A stretch of DNA of 64,000 bases. Origin: an uncultured Alphaproteobacteria bacterium. GTDB taxonomy: Bacteria > Pseudomonadota > Alphaproteobacteria > HIMB59 > GCA-002718135. The DNA lies in assembly GCA_902620425.1 (NCBI GenBank), contig CACNHX010000003.1:71199-135198 (forward strand), read 5' to 3'. Below are positions 35,156-43,825 of this stretch, piece after piece. The position numbers and the translations under genes were made by a program. How positions within the stretch are numbered: position 1 is the first letter of the stretch; every line of letters starts with the position of its first letter. The notes under the pieces are model-generated. The model had not been told where the DNA came from. It ran no database searches and saw nothing but the letters and a program-made list of their open reading frames with translations.

Positions 35156-36409
35156 TTACATAAGATCGTTTATTTCTTCCATCATTTCTTCTTGAAGATC
35201 TGCCATATCATCAGCGTCTCCTGTAGCAATTTCTTCCGTAAAATCATAGATTACCTGTGTAACAGCTAATCCATTTTCTCCAGGATACGCAAACCAATCA
35301 GCAAGAAGTGGAAGTTGTTCAACAGCAGTAAGTTTATTAGGGTTTTGACTATAGAAGTCACCTAATAAATCATTCGCTGCTTTGTTTGGTGGAACATATC
35401 CAGTTGTTTCAGCAACTAATGCAGCACCGATACCTGATGTAATGAACTTTAAGAAAGTCCATGCAGCATCAACTCTTGCTGGATCGTCAGATGTAGACAC
35501 TAACATTGCAGCGTTTCCACCTGCTGGTAATCTTGCTGGTGTTCCATTGTTTACTCCAGCCATTCCAGGGAACGGTGCAGTTTTTAAAACAAAGTCTGCC
35601 TTTGCAGCATTAACTGAACCCAAGCTTGAAGTAGACCAGAACATCATACCAATAGTACCTGCGTTAAACGCAGCTTGACCATCAGCAATTGAATAGTTTG
35701 GCATATTACATCCACTCATGATTGCTTTCATTTGCTCTAACGTTGCAAGTCCTGCATCACCACCCATATTTACAGCTCCATCTTTAACCATTGGAACGTT
35801 CTGAGTATGCATTAATGCTTGGTGGAACCAGTTACCTGTGATGTTCCAACCAAAGTATAGAGTTCCTTTACCTGCTGCTTCCAATTTATTACATGCTGCA
35901 ATAACTTCGTCCCAGTTAGTTGGAATACTATCTACACCTGCTTCAGCTAATAGATCCATGTTGTAATATCCAACTGGCGTTGATACAGAAAATGGTAATC
36001 CATAAACTTCACCACCGAATGTTGAAAGACTTAACATAGCAGAATGGTAACCATCTTTTTCAAAAGCTGCTTCTTTTGCAATAAATGGCTCTAAAGACTT
36101 TGCAATACCTTTATCTACTAGAGGTGCTTGTCTGTTAAGACCTTGCATCGTTACATCTGGTAAGTTACCTGAAGTAGACTCTCTAAAAATTGTTGCAGTT
36201 GCATCTTCATAGTTTTCATAAGTTGCTCTAAATTTAACTTGAATATCTGGATGCGCTTTTTCAAACTCTGGCATAATAGCTTGAAACGTTACATCGAATA
36301 ATCCTGAATAAGGATAAGCTACTTCTATTTCAATAGACTTAGCTGAATTAACAGAACCATAAAAACCGAAAGCTAATACGGCTGCCAATCCTGTAATTAA
36401 TTTTTTCAT
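35156..36409 (-). CDS. ABC importer substrate-binding protein, UgpB-type (family 1)
   Basis: Periplasmic binding protein of 417 residues with a clear signal peptide (about 1-22) and the family 1 layout (IEVAYPYSGLFDVTFQAIMPEFEKAHPDI near the start of the mature protein, many Trp/Gly positions of UgpB/MalE-like proteins later). A strong GGAGGAT Shine-Dalgarno precedes the ATG at 36409. Pairs with the UgpC/A/E-like genes across phnYA. In E. coli UgpB binds glycerol-3-phosphate and glycerophosphodiesters; in this cluster the ligand is more likely a phosphonate or a phosphonate ester. A Pho-box-like repeat lies 53 bp upstream and an attenuator follows. Confidence 0.85.
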   Translation of the reverse strand: MKKLITGLAAVLAFGFYGSVNSAKSIEIEVAYPYSGLFDVTFQAIMPEFEKAHPDIQVKFRATYENYEDATATIFRESTSGNLPDVTMQGLNRQAPLVDKGIAKSLEPFIAKEAAFEKDGYHSAMLSLSTFGGEVYGLPFSVSTPVGYYNMDLLAEAGVDSIPTNWDEVIAACNKLEAAGKGTLYFGWNITGNWFHQALMHTQNVPMVKDGAVNMGGDAGLATLEQMKAIMSGCNMPNYSIADGQAAFNAGTIGMMFWSTSSLGSVNAAKADFVLKTAPFPGMAGVNNGTPARLPAGGNAAMLVSTSDDPARVDAAWTFLKFITSGIGAALVAETTGYVPPNKAANDLLGDFYSQNPNKLTAVEQLPLLADWFAYPGENGLAVTQVIYDFTEEIATGDADDMADLQEEMMEEINDLM

Positions 36410-36461
36410 TTAATCCTCCCGATTGAATATAATAATTTAATCTAACATGTAGCTAGAAAGG

Positions 36462-36490
36462 GTTACAATTTTATTACGAAAATATTACTA
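36462..36490 (-). promoter_or_regulatory. candidate Pho box before the binding-protein operon
   Basis: On the minus strand TAGTAAT, TCGTAAT and TTGTAAC stand exactly 11 bp apart. This is in the 136-bp space between phnY and the binding-protein gene. A TTAGAT or TATATT element downstream could be the -10. Presence here ties the phosphonate importer and the MetE-like/alcohol dehydrogenase/methyltransferase genes to PhoB. Confidence 0.68.
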
Positions 36491-36545
36491 AAAAATAAGC
36501 TTATTTTTCCACAGAAATAAAAAAATTAGAGAAAAACTTGTTTTT

Positions 36546-37988
36546 TTACCAAGGTAGTGAGAAAGTTTTTACATTAGTAAAGCTTTTCATTGCTTCAATT
36601 ACTCCTTCTTTATAACCAAGACCTGAATCTTTAATTCCTCCAAAAGGAGACATTTCAATTCTATAGCCTGGAACCTCCCAAATATTTACAGTGCCAACAT
36701 TTAAACCTTGAATATATTTTTTTGCTCGCATGAAGTTATTTGTACATACACCAGATGATAATCCAAATGCGGTTGAATTAGATATTTTCATTACAGCTTC
36801 ATCGTCATTAGGCACACGAATGATTGGGATAACTGGACCAAATGTTTCTTCTAAAACTAATTCACTTTTAGGATCAACATGATCTACAACTATTGGAGGT
36901 AACAAAGCACCCTTTCTTCCAGGATGATATAAAATTTTTGCACCGTCTTCTTCAGCCATAGAAACTCTTTTATCAAAAAGTTCTGCAGCTTGAGCATTAA
37001 CAACAGTACCCAAGTCTGTTTCCATATTCATAGGATCACCAAATTTAATTTTCTTAGCACGCTCAAGAGCCATTTCAACAAATTGATCTGCAATGGATTC
37101 TTGAACAAGTATTCTTTTAACAGCTGTACAACGTTGACCGGAGTTTTTCGTTGCTCCAGTAACAGCTAGTTCAACAGCTTTTTTAAGATCATCACCATCT
37201 AAGTCATTTAAAACAATTAATGGATCATTACCACCAAGCTCTAAAACTGTTCTTTTGTATCCAGCTTGTTCAGCAATTAATTTTCCTACACCTACACTAC
37301 CTGTAAAAGTAATTAGGTCAATATTTGGATTCTTGATCATTTCTGATCCGATATCTTGAGGCCATCCAGTTACAACTGAAAACATTTCTGGTGGCAGACC
37401 TGCTTCATATAAAACATCAGCGAGTACCATTGCTGTTAAAGGTGTTAATTCTGTCTGCTTACATACTGTACAATTATTAGTTGCAATTGAAGGTGCAATT
37501 TTATGCGCTACCATATTCAAAGGATGATTAAATGGAGTGATTGCTGAAATTGCCGTTAAAGGTTCTCTTATGGTAAATATTTTTCTCGCTTTTCCATGCG
37601 GAGTTAAATCACAAGAAAATATTTCTCCATCATCAAGAATACAAAGTTGAGCCGTTAAAGAAAAGACATCAAAAGCTCTTCCTACTTCGTATAAAGAATC
37701 TTGTTTTGAGATACCAAGTTCTAAAGTAATAATATCAGAAATTTCTTCTTTTCTTTTAACAAGTACTTCTGCAGCAGTTTGAAGAATTTTTTGTCTCTCG
37801 TATCTTGTAAGTTTAGGTTGGTAATTTGCAGCAATATCTAAAGCCTTTCTTGCATGCTCTGCGGTACCGGCTGGAACCGTTCCGATTACTTCACCTGTAA
37901 AAGGGTACTCAACATTTATTGTTTTATCTGAGGTAACTTTTTCTCCAGCAATACGCATTGCTTCATTAATCATTTTTTTGTGCATCAT
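36546..37988 (-). CDS. phnY: phosphonoacetaldehyde dehydrogenase
   Basis: NAD(P)-dependent aldehyde dehydrogenase of 480 residues that oxidises phosphonoacetaldehyde to phosphonoacetate. Catalytic Cys287 ([11 protein letters not shown]), general-base Glu250 (LELGGND) and the oxyanion Asn154 (PFNHP) are present. The arrangement with phnA upstream (4-bp overlap) and phnW in the island identifies it as PhnY rather than another aldehyde dehydrogenase. This name is shared in the literature with an unrelated dioxygenase that partners PhnZ; the gene here is the dehydrogenase. Several Met codons open the frame, and the start that overlaps phnA is used. Confidence 0.9.
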   Translation of the reverse strand: MMHKKMINEAMRIAGEKVTSDKTINVEYPFTGEVIGTVPAGTAEHARKALDIAANYQPKLTRYERQKILQTAAEVLVKRKEEISDIITLELGISKQDSLYEVGRAFDVFSLTAQLCILDDGEIFSCDLTPHGKARKIFTIREPLTAISAITPFNHPLNMVAHKIAPSIATNNCTVCKQTELTPLTAMVLADVLYEAGLPPEMFSVVTGWPQDIGSEMIKNPNIDLITFTGSVGVGKLIAEQAGYKRTVLELGGNDPLIVLNDLDGDDLKKAVELAVTGATKNSGQRCTAVKRILVQESIADQFVEMALERAKKIKFGDPMNMETDLGTVVNAQAAELFDKRVSMAEEDGAKILYHPGRKGALLPPIVVDHVDPKSELVLEETFGPVIPIIRVPNDDEAVMKISNSTAFGLSSGVCTNNFMRAKKYIQGLNVGTVNIWEVPGYRIEMSPFGGIKDSGLGYKEGVIEAMKSFTNVKTFSLPW

Positions 37989-39226
37989 AGGGCTCCGTTA
38001 ATTGCATAGTAAAATGCATCATAGTTATATAATTGTTTGTTAGTATCTAAATTTTGTAATTTTAAATTTGATATGAATGGCACTTCTCTTTCATGAAGTC
38101 CACCGTGTGAACGTAAAGGTTCATTTAATCCAGAAAGATTGTGTTTATCTTCTGATGAACCAATAGTCATAAATTCTGAAGACATACATATAATATCCCC
38201 CATTCTGTCTGGAGGTAAATTATAAGTAGAGCATCCTTCGTCTTTTGTTAAAACAACTTCTATATCTTTTATTTCTTTTATAGCATTTACAACTGAATCT
38301 ATCTTACTTTTGTCTTCTAAATAAATTGTTGCAAAAGAACCAAGTGAACCATGATGCACAACATATGGATCTGTAATTGGTAGAATAACTTTAGCCATGT
38401 TTGGTTCAAATTTTTTATCTAAATAATCTTGTAAAAATATTGCATTAGGCGAACCATCTTCTTTTGATTTTGGTTTCATACCGTGATCTGCTGTGATGAT
38501 TATAGAAACATTCTCCTTATTTAAAAGACCAATATATTTATCAAACATTGCATAAAATTTATTTGCTGTTTCATTTCCTGGTGCATATTTGTGTTGAATA
38601 TAATCCGTAGTCGATAAATACATAATATTTGGTTTAAACTCCTCAAGAAGTTTTACACCTGCAGCCATTACAAATTCAGAAAGTCCTTCAGAGTATACTT
38701 CTGGCACTGGCATCCCCAACCAATCGTTTACATTATCTATACCATTGAGATCTTTTGTTGCTTGATCAGATTTTTCAGCAGAAAAACAAATAGCTCTCTC
38801 ATCATCAAAACTTAATCCGTTTCCTAAAAGTGTTCTCAACTTGTCTTTTGCAGTAACAAGAGCAATTTTAGAACCAGAATTGTAAAATTTTTCAAAAATA
38901 GTTGGTGCTCGCATATATTTTGGGTCATTCATCATTACTTCTTCACCCGTCTCAGGTGTATAAAAGAAGTTTCCGCATATACCGTGTACAGAACTTGGTT
39001 GGCCTGTTACAATCGAAATGTTATTTGGATTTGTAAAACTTGGAATAGCGCTGTGAACAAGTAGGTTTTCACCACTTGCAATTAATTTATCAAGATTTGG
39101 TGTAAGATTAGATTTTGATGCTTCTTCGAGATACTCTTTTTGACTACCATCAAGGCATATAACAATAGCAGTTTTTGAGAAAGAGCTTGGATATTCTCTT
39201 TTATTAATTTCTAAATTATCGGACAC
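37985..39226 (-). CDS. phnA: phosphonoacetate hydrolase
   Basis: Alkaline-phosphatase-superfamily zinc enzyme of 413 residues that cleaves phosphonoacetate to acetate and phosphate. Metal and catalytic residues are all found: Asp26 (CLDGS), nucleophile Thr65 (SFTNPNN), Asp208 and His212 (TTDYIQH), Asp247-His248 (TADHG) and His374 (RSHGGLHE). The TNPNN nucleophile context is characteristic of PhnA. First gene of the leftward phnA-phnY pair, divergent from the importer ATPase over a 176-bp region with Pho-box-like repeats. Confidence 0.92.
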   Translation of the reverse strand: MSDNLEINKREYPSSFSKTAIVICLDGSQKEYLEEASKSNLTPNLDKLIASGENLLVHSAIPSFTNPNNISIVTGQPSSVHGICGNFFYTPETGEEVMMNDPKYMRAPTIFEKFYNSGSKIALVTAKDKLRTLLGNGLSFDDERAICFSAEKSDQATKDLNGIDNVNDWLGMPVPEVYSEGLSEFVMAAGVKLLEEFKPNIMYLSTTDYIQHKYAPGNETANKFYAMFDKYIGLLNKENVSIIITADHGMKPKSKEDGSPNAIFLQDYLDKKFEPNMAKVILPITDPYVVHHGSLGSFATIYLEDKSKIDSVVNAIKEIKDIEVVLTKDEGCSTYNLPPDRMGDIICMSSEFMTIGSSEDKHNLSGLNEPLRSHGGLHEREVPFISNLKLQNLDTNKQLYNYDAFYYAINGAL

Positions 39227-39303
39227 GAATTCAACTAATATATATTATTAAAAATACGAATTTATAGTTATCTGCTAGTTAAACTCAATCATAATTTGAA
39301 TAT

Positions 39304-39336
39304 TTGTTAATAAAATTGAAATAAAACTGAAATAAA
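39304..39336 (+). promoter_or_regulatory. candidate Pho-box-like triple repeat between phnA and importer ATPase
   Basis: Three consecutive 11-mers TTGTTAATAAA, ATTGAAATAAA and ACTGAAATAAA fill 39304-39336 without gap. The 11-bp period is that of PhoB half-sites, but the units (TGAAA) differ from the TTGTAAC type of the other sites, so this is a weaker call. A TAAAAT at 39343-39348 is suitably placed as -10 for the importer operon. The rest of the 39227-39402 gap is plain AT-rich. Confidence 0.5.
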
Positions 39337-39402
39337 TAGATTTAAAATATTCTCAAATTTAATAAAATTTTGTAGATTAAAGTTAAGATACAGGGGGAAT
39401 GA

Positions 39403-40536
39403 GTGGGGACAATATCACTTAAAAATATTTCAAAGTCATTTGGTTCTACACAAGTACTTAATAATTTGAATGTTGATATAAACGATGGAGAATTCTTAAC
39501 GTTAGTTGGTCCATCTGGTTGTGGTAAATCTACATTACTTAGAATAATTGCAGGATTGGAACAGCAGACTTCAGGTGATGTATTAATAGATAATAAAAAT
39601 GTAAATAGAGTTAGAGCCAGTGAAAGAGATTTGGCAATGGTATTCCAGTCATATGCTCTTTATCCTCATCTCACAGTAAGAAGAAATTTAGAAACTCCAT
39701 TAAGACTTAGAGATTATAATGCATTTGAAAGACTTCCCTTAATTGGTAATTTTTCACCAAGCAAAAAAGAGAAAACAGAATCTATAAATCAATTAGTAAA
39801 TAAAACTTCTGAAACTCTAAAAATTTCAGAACTATTAGATAGAAAACCTGGACAATTGTCAGGTGGTCAAAGACAAAGAGTTGCTCTTGGTCGTGCTATG
39901 GTAAGAGAGCCTGTTGCCTTTTTAATGGATGAGCCTCTTTCAAATTTAGATGCGGCTTTGAGAGTTCACATGCGTTCTGAACTATCTGAACTTCATAATT
40001 CACTTAAAACTACTTTTGTGTACGTTACACATGATCAAGCAGAAGCATTAACTATGTCTTCTAGAATGGCTGTTATGATTGATGGAAATTTATTACAACT
40101 TGATACACCTCAAGAAGTATATGACAATCCTTCCTCATTAAGTGTGGCTCAGTTTGTTGGAAGTCCAAAAATAAATATATTTAAAGGAACTTCGGACTCA
40201 AGTGGGACAGTAAGTTTTCTCAACGTTAATTTAAAAAGAAAAAGTTCTGAAAGTAATACAGATTTACATATTGGTATTCGACCAGAACATTTAGAAATTA
40301 CAAATGAAAGTAATGACAATACATTTAGTGGAATAGTTGCATATAGAGAAAATTTAGGTTCAGATATTTTCTTTCATGTAAATATTGAAGACGGTTCAAA
40401 TAAAATAATTGTAAGGGGCTTACCTCAATTTACACACCAAATTTCAAACGGTTCTAGTGTGAATATTAAAAGAGTTTCAGATAAAGCATTACTATTTAAT
40501 CATGCAGGAATGAGAGTTCAATTTACTAATGCATAA
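39403..40536 (+). CDS. ABC importer ATPase, UgpC/MalK-type
   Basis: A 377-residue ATPase of carbohydrate/glycerol-phosphate type importers. Walker [10 protein letters not shown] (36-44), signature LSGGQRQR, Walker B FLMDEPLSNLD and the switch His in VTHDQAEALT are complete, and the C-terminal TOBE regulatory domain with HIGIRPEHLEI follows. A stretch of roughly 15-20 extra residues lies between the Q-loop and the signature, compared with usual MalK proteins. The start is the GTG at 39403, preceded by AGGGGG. It heads the operon with the two permeases (8-bp overlap with the first). Confidence 0.9.
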   Translation: MGTISLKNISKSFGSTQVLNNLNVDINDGEFLTLVGPSGCGKSTLLRIIAGLEQQTSGDVLIDNKNVNRVRASERDLAMVFQSYALYPHLTVRRNLETPLRLRDYNAFERLPLIGNFSPSKKEKTESINQLVNKTSETLKISELLDRKPGQLSGGQRQRVALGRAMVREPVAFLMDEPLSNLDAALRVHMRSELSELHNSLKTTFVYVTHDQAEALTMSSRMAVMIDGNLLQLDTPQEVYDNPSSLSVAQFVGSPKINIFKGTSDSSGTVSFLNVNLKRKSSESNTDLHIGIRPEHLEITNESNDNTFSGIVAYRENLGSDIFFHVNIEDGSNKIIVRGLPQFTHQISNGSSVNIKRVSDKALLFNHAGMRVQFTNA

Positions 40537-41485
40537 TTCAAAAGCTCACATATGGTTTATTGCACCAGCAATCATACTGATGATAATTATTTTAATCTTT
40601 CCTCTTTTTCTTGCAGGAGGTATTTCTTTTACTGACTACAATTTAGGAAACAAAACATTCGAGTGGGTTGGACTAGAAAATTATGACAAGATGTTCAATC
40701 GAAAAACATATGTCAAAATGATTTGGGCCACAGCGACTTATGTTATTGTTGTCGTTCCAATTTCTGTTGTACTTGGATTATGTGCTGCTATGCTTTTAAA
40801 CTCACTAAGGTTTGGCGCTGATATATATAAAACAATTTTTTTTCTTCCAGTTATGGCAACTCTTCTTGCAATGGCAATTGCATGGGAATTTACTCTTCAT
40901 CCAACATTAGGAATTGTAAATAGTTTTTTAGCGAATGGGTGTGGAGGAGTTAGGGAATTCATTCTTGGTTTTCATTGGTTGCCATGGGTAGACTCACAAG
41001 AAAGCTGGTATGCTGTAGCATGTGCAAACAACATGGATTTTCCATATTGGTTAAAACAAAAAAATACTGCGATTTGGACAGTATGTTTCATAGGAATTTG
41101 GCAGGCTTTTGGTTTTAATATGGTTTTATATTTAGCGGGCTTAACAAGTATACCAAGGGAGTTATACCAAGCTGCAGAAATGGATGGGGCTAAATCTACA
41201 TGGGAGCAATTTAAACTTGTTACATGGCCAATGCTTGGTCCAACAACGTTGTTTGTTGTGACTATTACTACAATTAGAACGTTTCAAGTATTTGATACCA
41301 TCGAAATACTTACTAAAGGTGGTCCATCAAAAACAACGTATGTCATGATGTATGCAATCTTTGAAAAAGCTATTCAACAAAACTTAACAAGTATCGGTGC
41401 AGCAATCACTGTTGTCTTTATTGGATTTATTCTTGTGTTAACGTTTTTCCAAAGATATGTCATTGAGAAGAGGGTTCATTATTAA
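40529..41485 (+). CDS. ABC importer permease, UgpA-type
   Basis: Inner-membrane permease of 318 residues with six helices. The coupling motif ELYQAAEMDGAKSTWEQFKLVTWPMLGPT is the EAA loop of the MalF/UgpA class. Between the third and fourth helices is a long extracytoplasmic loop rich in Cys, Trp and Gly (about residues 130-175), larger than in ordinary UgpA. That may shape docking to the binding protein. Stop and start of the next permease share bases (coupled). Confidence 0.9.
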   Translation: MHNSKAHIWFIAPAIILMIIILIFPLFLAGGISFTDYNLGNKTFEWVGLENYDKMFNRKTYVKMIWATATYVIVVVPISVVLGLCAAMLLNSLRFGADIYKTIFFLPVMATLLAMAIAWEFTLHPTLGIVNSFLANGCGGVREFILGFHWLPWVDSQESWYAVACANNMDFPYWLKQKNTAIWTVCFIGIWQAFGFNMVLYLAGLTSIPRELYQAAEMDGAKSTWEQFKLVTWPMLGPTTLFVVTITTIRTFQVFDTIEILTKGGPSKTTYVMMYAIFEKAIQQNLTSIGAAITVVFIGFILVLTFFQRYVIEKRVHY

Positions 41486-42378
41486 TGGAAGCTAAACAAT
41501 ATATTGGAGAAGGTTGGAAGCATGCAATCTTAATTATTGGTGCAATCGTAGTGATGCTCCCTTTTTATATGATGGTTTCAATGTCATTAAAATCTCAGCA
41601 AGAAATCCAATCAATTTCTGGTGGTCTTATTGGTGCGCAAGAAACTCAAACGTTTCCCGTTTGTGTTAAAACTGGCTATTCAGAAGAAACATGTACAATG
41701 AAGCCATATCAATACAACTATTGGTTTGCTTTTGAAAAAGCTCCTATTCCTAGATACTTAATGAATGGTGTCATTGTTACTTTATCAATCTTCATCATTC
41801 AGGTTTTAGTCGCCTTACCGTGCGCGTATGCACTTGCCAAGTTACGATTTTACGGACGAGAATTTGTTTTCTCGATGGTTTTATTTTGCTTGCTCATACC
41901 AGTTCACGGAATTGCGCTTCCATTATATGTTATGTTGGCCCAGGCAGGATTAGTTGACACCTATTCCGCCTTGATACTTCCCTGGACTATATCGGTGTTT
42001 GGAATTTTTTTAATGCGGCAATTTTTTATGACTGTGCCCGATGAATTAATTGATGCCGCCAGGATGGACGGCATGGGAGAGTACGCAATCGTATGGAAAG
42101 TAATGCTTCCAACTGCAATACCAGCGTTACTTGCTTTTGCAATATTCTCAGTTGTTGCACACTGGAATGATTATTTCTGGCCTCGTATGGTAATAACAGG
42201 AAATAGAGATCTCTTTACTCCACCACTTGGTATAAGAGAATTCAGAGGTGGAATTGATAGTGATGAATTTGGTCCTATGATGGCTTCGATAGTTACAGTA
42301 ACAGTACCCCTTATTGTTGCTTTTATAATCGCACAAAAACGATTTATTGAAGGAATTACTTTGACAGGCATGAAGTAA
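41485..42378 (+). CDS. ABC importer permease, UgpE-type
   Basis: Second permease of the importer, 297 residues. The EAA motif ELIDAARMDGMGEYAIVWKVMLPTAIPAL is of the MalG/UgpE class. The loop after the first helix (about 38-85) is enlarged and contains two Cys, in parallel with the enlarged loop of the partner permease. The 41.8-42.1 kb part has noticeably more G and C in third codon positions than its neighbours. Last gene of the importer operon; an EamA gene follows 14 bp later. Confidence 0.9.
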   Translation: MEAKQYIGEGWKHAILIIGAIVVMLPFYMMVSMSLKSQQEIQSISGGLIGAQETQTFPVCVKTGYSEETCTMKPYQYNYWFAFEKAPIPRYLMNGVIVTLSIFIIQVLVALPCAYALAKLRFYGREFVFSMVLFCLLIPVHGIALPLYVMLAQAGLVDTYSALILPWTISVFGIFLMRQFFMTVPDELIDAARMDGMGEYAIVWKVMLPTAIPALLAFAIFSVVAHWNDYFWPRMVITGNRDLFTPPLGIREFRGGIDSDEFGPMMASIVTVTVPLIVAFIIAQKRFIEGITLTGMK

Positions 42379-42392
42379 ATTCTTATCTACTG

Positions 42393-43241
42393 ATGACATT
42401 GTCAGTAAATTTTATTTTTATCCTAATTATTGTTTCTGCTCTATGTCATGCAGTTTGGAGCGCTATAATAAAATCAAGTAAGAACCCTTTATCGTTAATG
42501 GGTATAACGTCTGTCTTAGAAGTTACTATTTTTTTACCTTTAACATTTACTGTTCCATTTCCAACTTTAGAGGTTTGGTATTTTTTAATTGCAACCGTAA
42601 TCATTCATGTCTTCTACAGACTAAATGTTATCTACTCATATAGGTACGGTGATCTCTCTTACATATATCCAATTTCTAGAGGAAGTTCATGTTTGTTTGT
42701 AGCGATCATTAGTATTTTATTTTTAAGTTCTGATATTAGTGTTGCTGGTTTTGTTGGAATATTAATTGTTTGTATTGGTTTATTTTTAATTTCTTATTCT
42801 AAAAATTTATCTTTTAACTTCAGAGGTTTTGCTCTCGCAATATCAACGGCTATTCTAATTACTGCTTACACTTTAGTTGACGGGGTCGGGGTTAGACTTT
42901 CTGAAAATGGTTTTTCCTATATTTACTGGCTCTTCACACTTAATGGAATACCTCTACTAATTATTGGTTTGATCTCGAAAGATGGTTTACGAAAAAGAGA
43001 AACATACACTTTTAGATCGGGGATTGCTGCTGGTGTCTTTGCAACAAGTAGTTACGCAATTGTTGTTTGGAGTATGCAATTTATAGAAATAGCTTATGTC
43101 TCTAGTATTAGAGAAATAAGCATCGTGTTTGCTGCAATTATTGGAATGCTTTTCTTATTCGAGAAAAATGCAAAATCTCGAATAATACCTTCTATTTTAA
43201 TAGTGAGTGGTATTTCGGTTGTTTATTTTCAAATTCTATAA
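42393..43241 (+). CDS. EamA/DMT-family transporter
   Basis: Integral membrane protein of 282 residues with about ten hydrophobic helices in two EamA repeats, of the drug/metabolite transporter superfamily. VIYSYRYGDLSYIYPISRG is the typical first-repeat signature. It starts 14 bp after the importer permease, so it may be cotranscribed with the phosphonate importer. If so it could export a product such as an amine or organic acid, but DMT substrates cannot be read from sequence. Confidence 0.82.
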   Translation: MTLSVNFIFILIIVSALCHAVWSAIIKSSKNPLSLMGITSVLEVTIFLPLTFTVPFPTLEVWYFLIATVIIHVFYRLNVIYSYRYGDLSYIYPISRGSSCLFVAIISILFLSSDISVAGFVGILIVCIGLFLISYSKNLSFNFRGFALAISTAILITAYTLVDGVGVRLSENGFSYIYWLFTLNGIPLLIIGLISKDGLRKRETYTFRSGIAAGVFATSSYAIVVWSMQFIEIAYVSSIREISIVFAAIIGMLFLFEKNAKSRIIPSILIVSGISVVYFQIL

Positions 43242-43276
43242 GGAAAAAATATAGACTTTTTACACGAAAATTTTAT

Positions 43277-43447
43277 ATGACTTTTATGACTGAGGATATT
43301 GTGGAAGTAGATCCAAAAACCGAAACTATCTCTTGCGATGGTGGTGAAGATGGTTTAGGACATCCCGCAGTTTATTATACCTTCAATAATGAGAACAAAA
43401 TTGTTTGTGGTTATTGCGGTAAAATATTTATTAAAAAAGAAGAGTAG
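43277..43447 (+). CDS. CHCC zinc-finger protein, 56 residues
   Basis: Short protein read directly from the sequence. It carries the zf-CHCC pattern: Cys in ISCDGG, His in GLGHPAVYY, and two Cys in IVCGYCGKIF. Proteins of this type are related to the NDUFS6 zinc subunit of mitochondrial complex I and are conserved as small stand-alone genes in alphaproteobacteria. It ends 2 bp before the FYDLN-type gene. An internal ATG at 43286 is an alternative start. High confidence as a gene from the perfectly spaced zinc ligands. Confidence 0.85.
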   Translation: MTFMTEDIVEVDPKTETISCDGGEDGLGHPAVYYTFNNENKIVCGYCGKIFIKKEE

Positions 43448-43449
43448 AA

Positions 43450-43803
43450 ATGTACAAAGAATCTTGGGGTTTAAAAAGAATATGTCCAATGTGTAGTAAG
43501 CAATACTACGACTTAGGAAGAACGGAACTGGAATGTCCTGAGTGTGGTAAAGAAATTGAAGTTACTACCATGACTAGACCAAGACGTGGAAGAAAACCTG
43601 GAAGTACTAATGCTGCTCCTTTAACTAATCCTATTCCTCCAAAACCAAAAGAAAAAGATGATGATCTTGATATCGATAATTTGGATTTGGATAACAACGA
43701 AGACAATCTTGAGGATGATACTGTTTTATTAGAAGATGAAACAGAAATTGATCCAATAGCCGAAGGTATTAAACCTAAAGAAGACGGCGAAGAAGAATAC
43801 TAA
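43450..43803 (+). CDS. FYDLN-type zinc-ribbon acidic protein (TIGR02300)
   Basis: A 117-residue protein with an N-terminal zinc ribbon (CPMCSKQYYDLGR followed by CPECGKEI) and a long acidic, Asp/Glu-rich tail. This matches the TIGR02300 family with its (F/Y)YDL motif, found almost only in alphaproteobacteria. Function is unknown. A short basic stretch RPRRGRKPG (about 43-51) resembles an AT-hook, so nucleic acid contact is conceivable. Adjacent to the CHCC zinc-finger gene in one transcript. Confidence 0.88.
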   Translation: MYKESWGLKRICPMCSKQYYDLGRTELECPECGKEIEVTTMTRPRRGRKPGSTNAAPLTNPIPPKPKEKDDDLDIDNLDLDNNEDNLEDDTVLLEDETEIDPIAEGIKPKEDGEEEY

Positions 43804-43825
43804 AATTTCAATAAAAATTTAGAAG

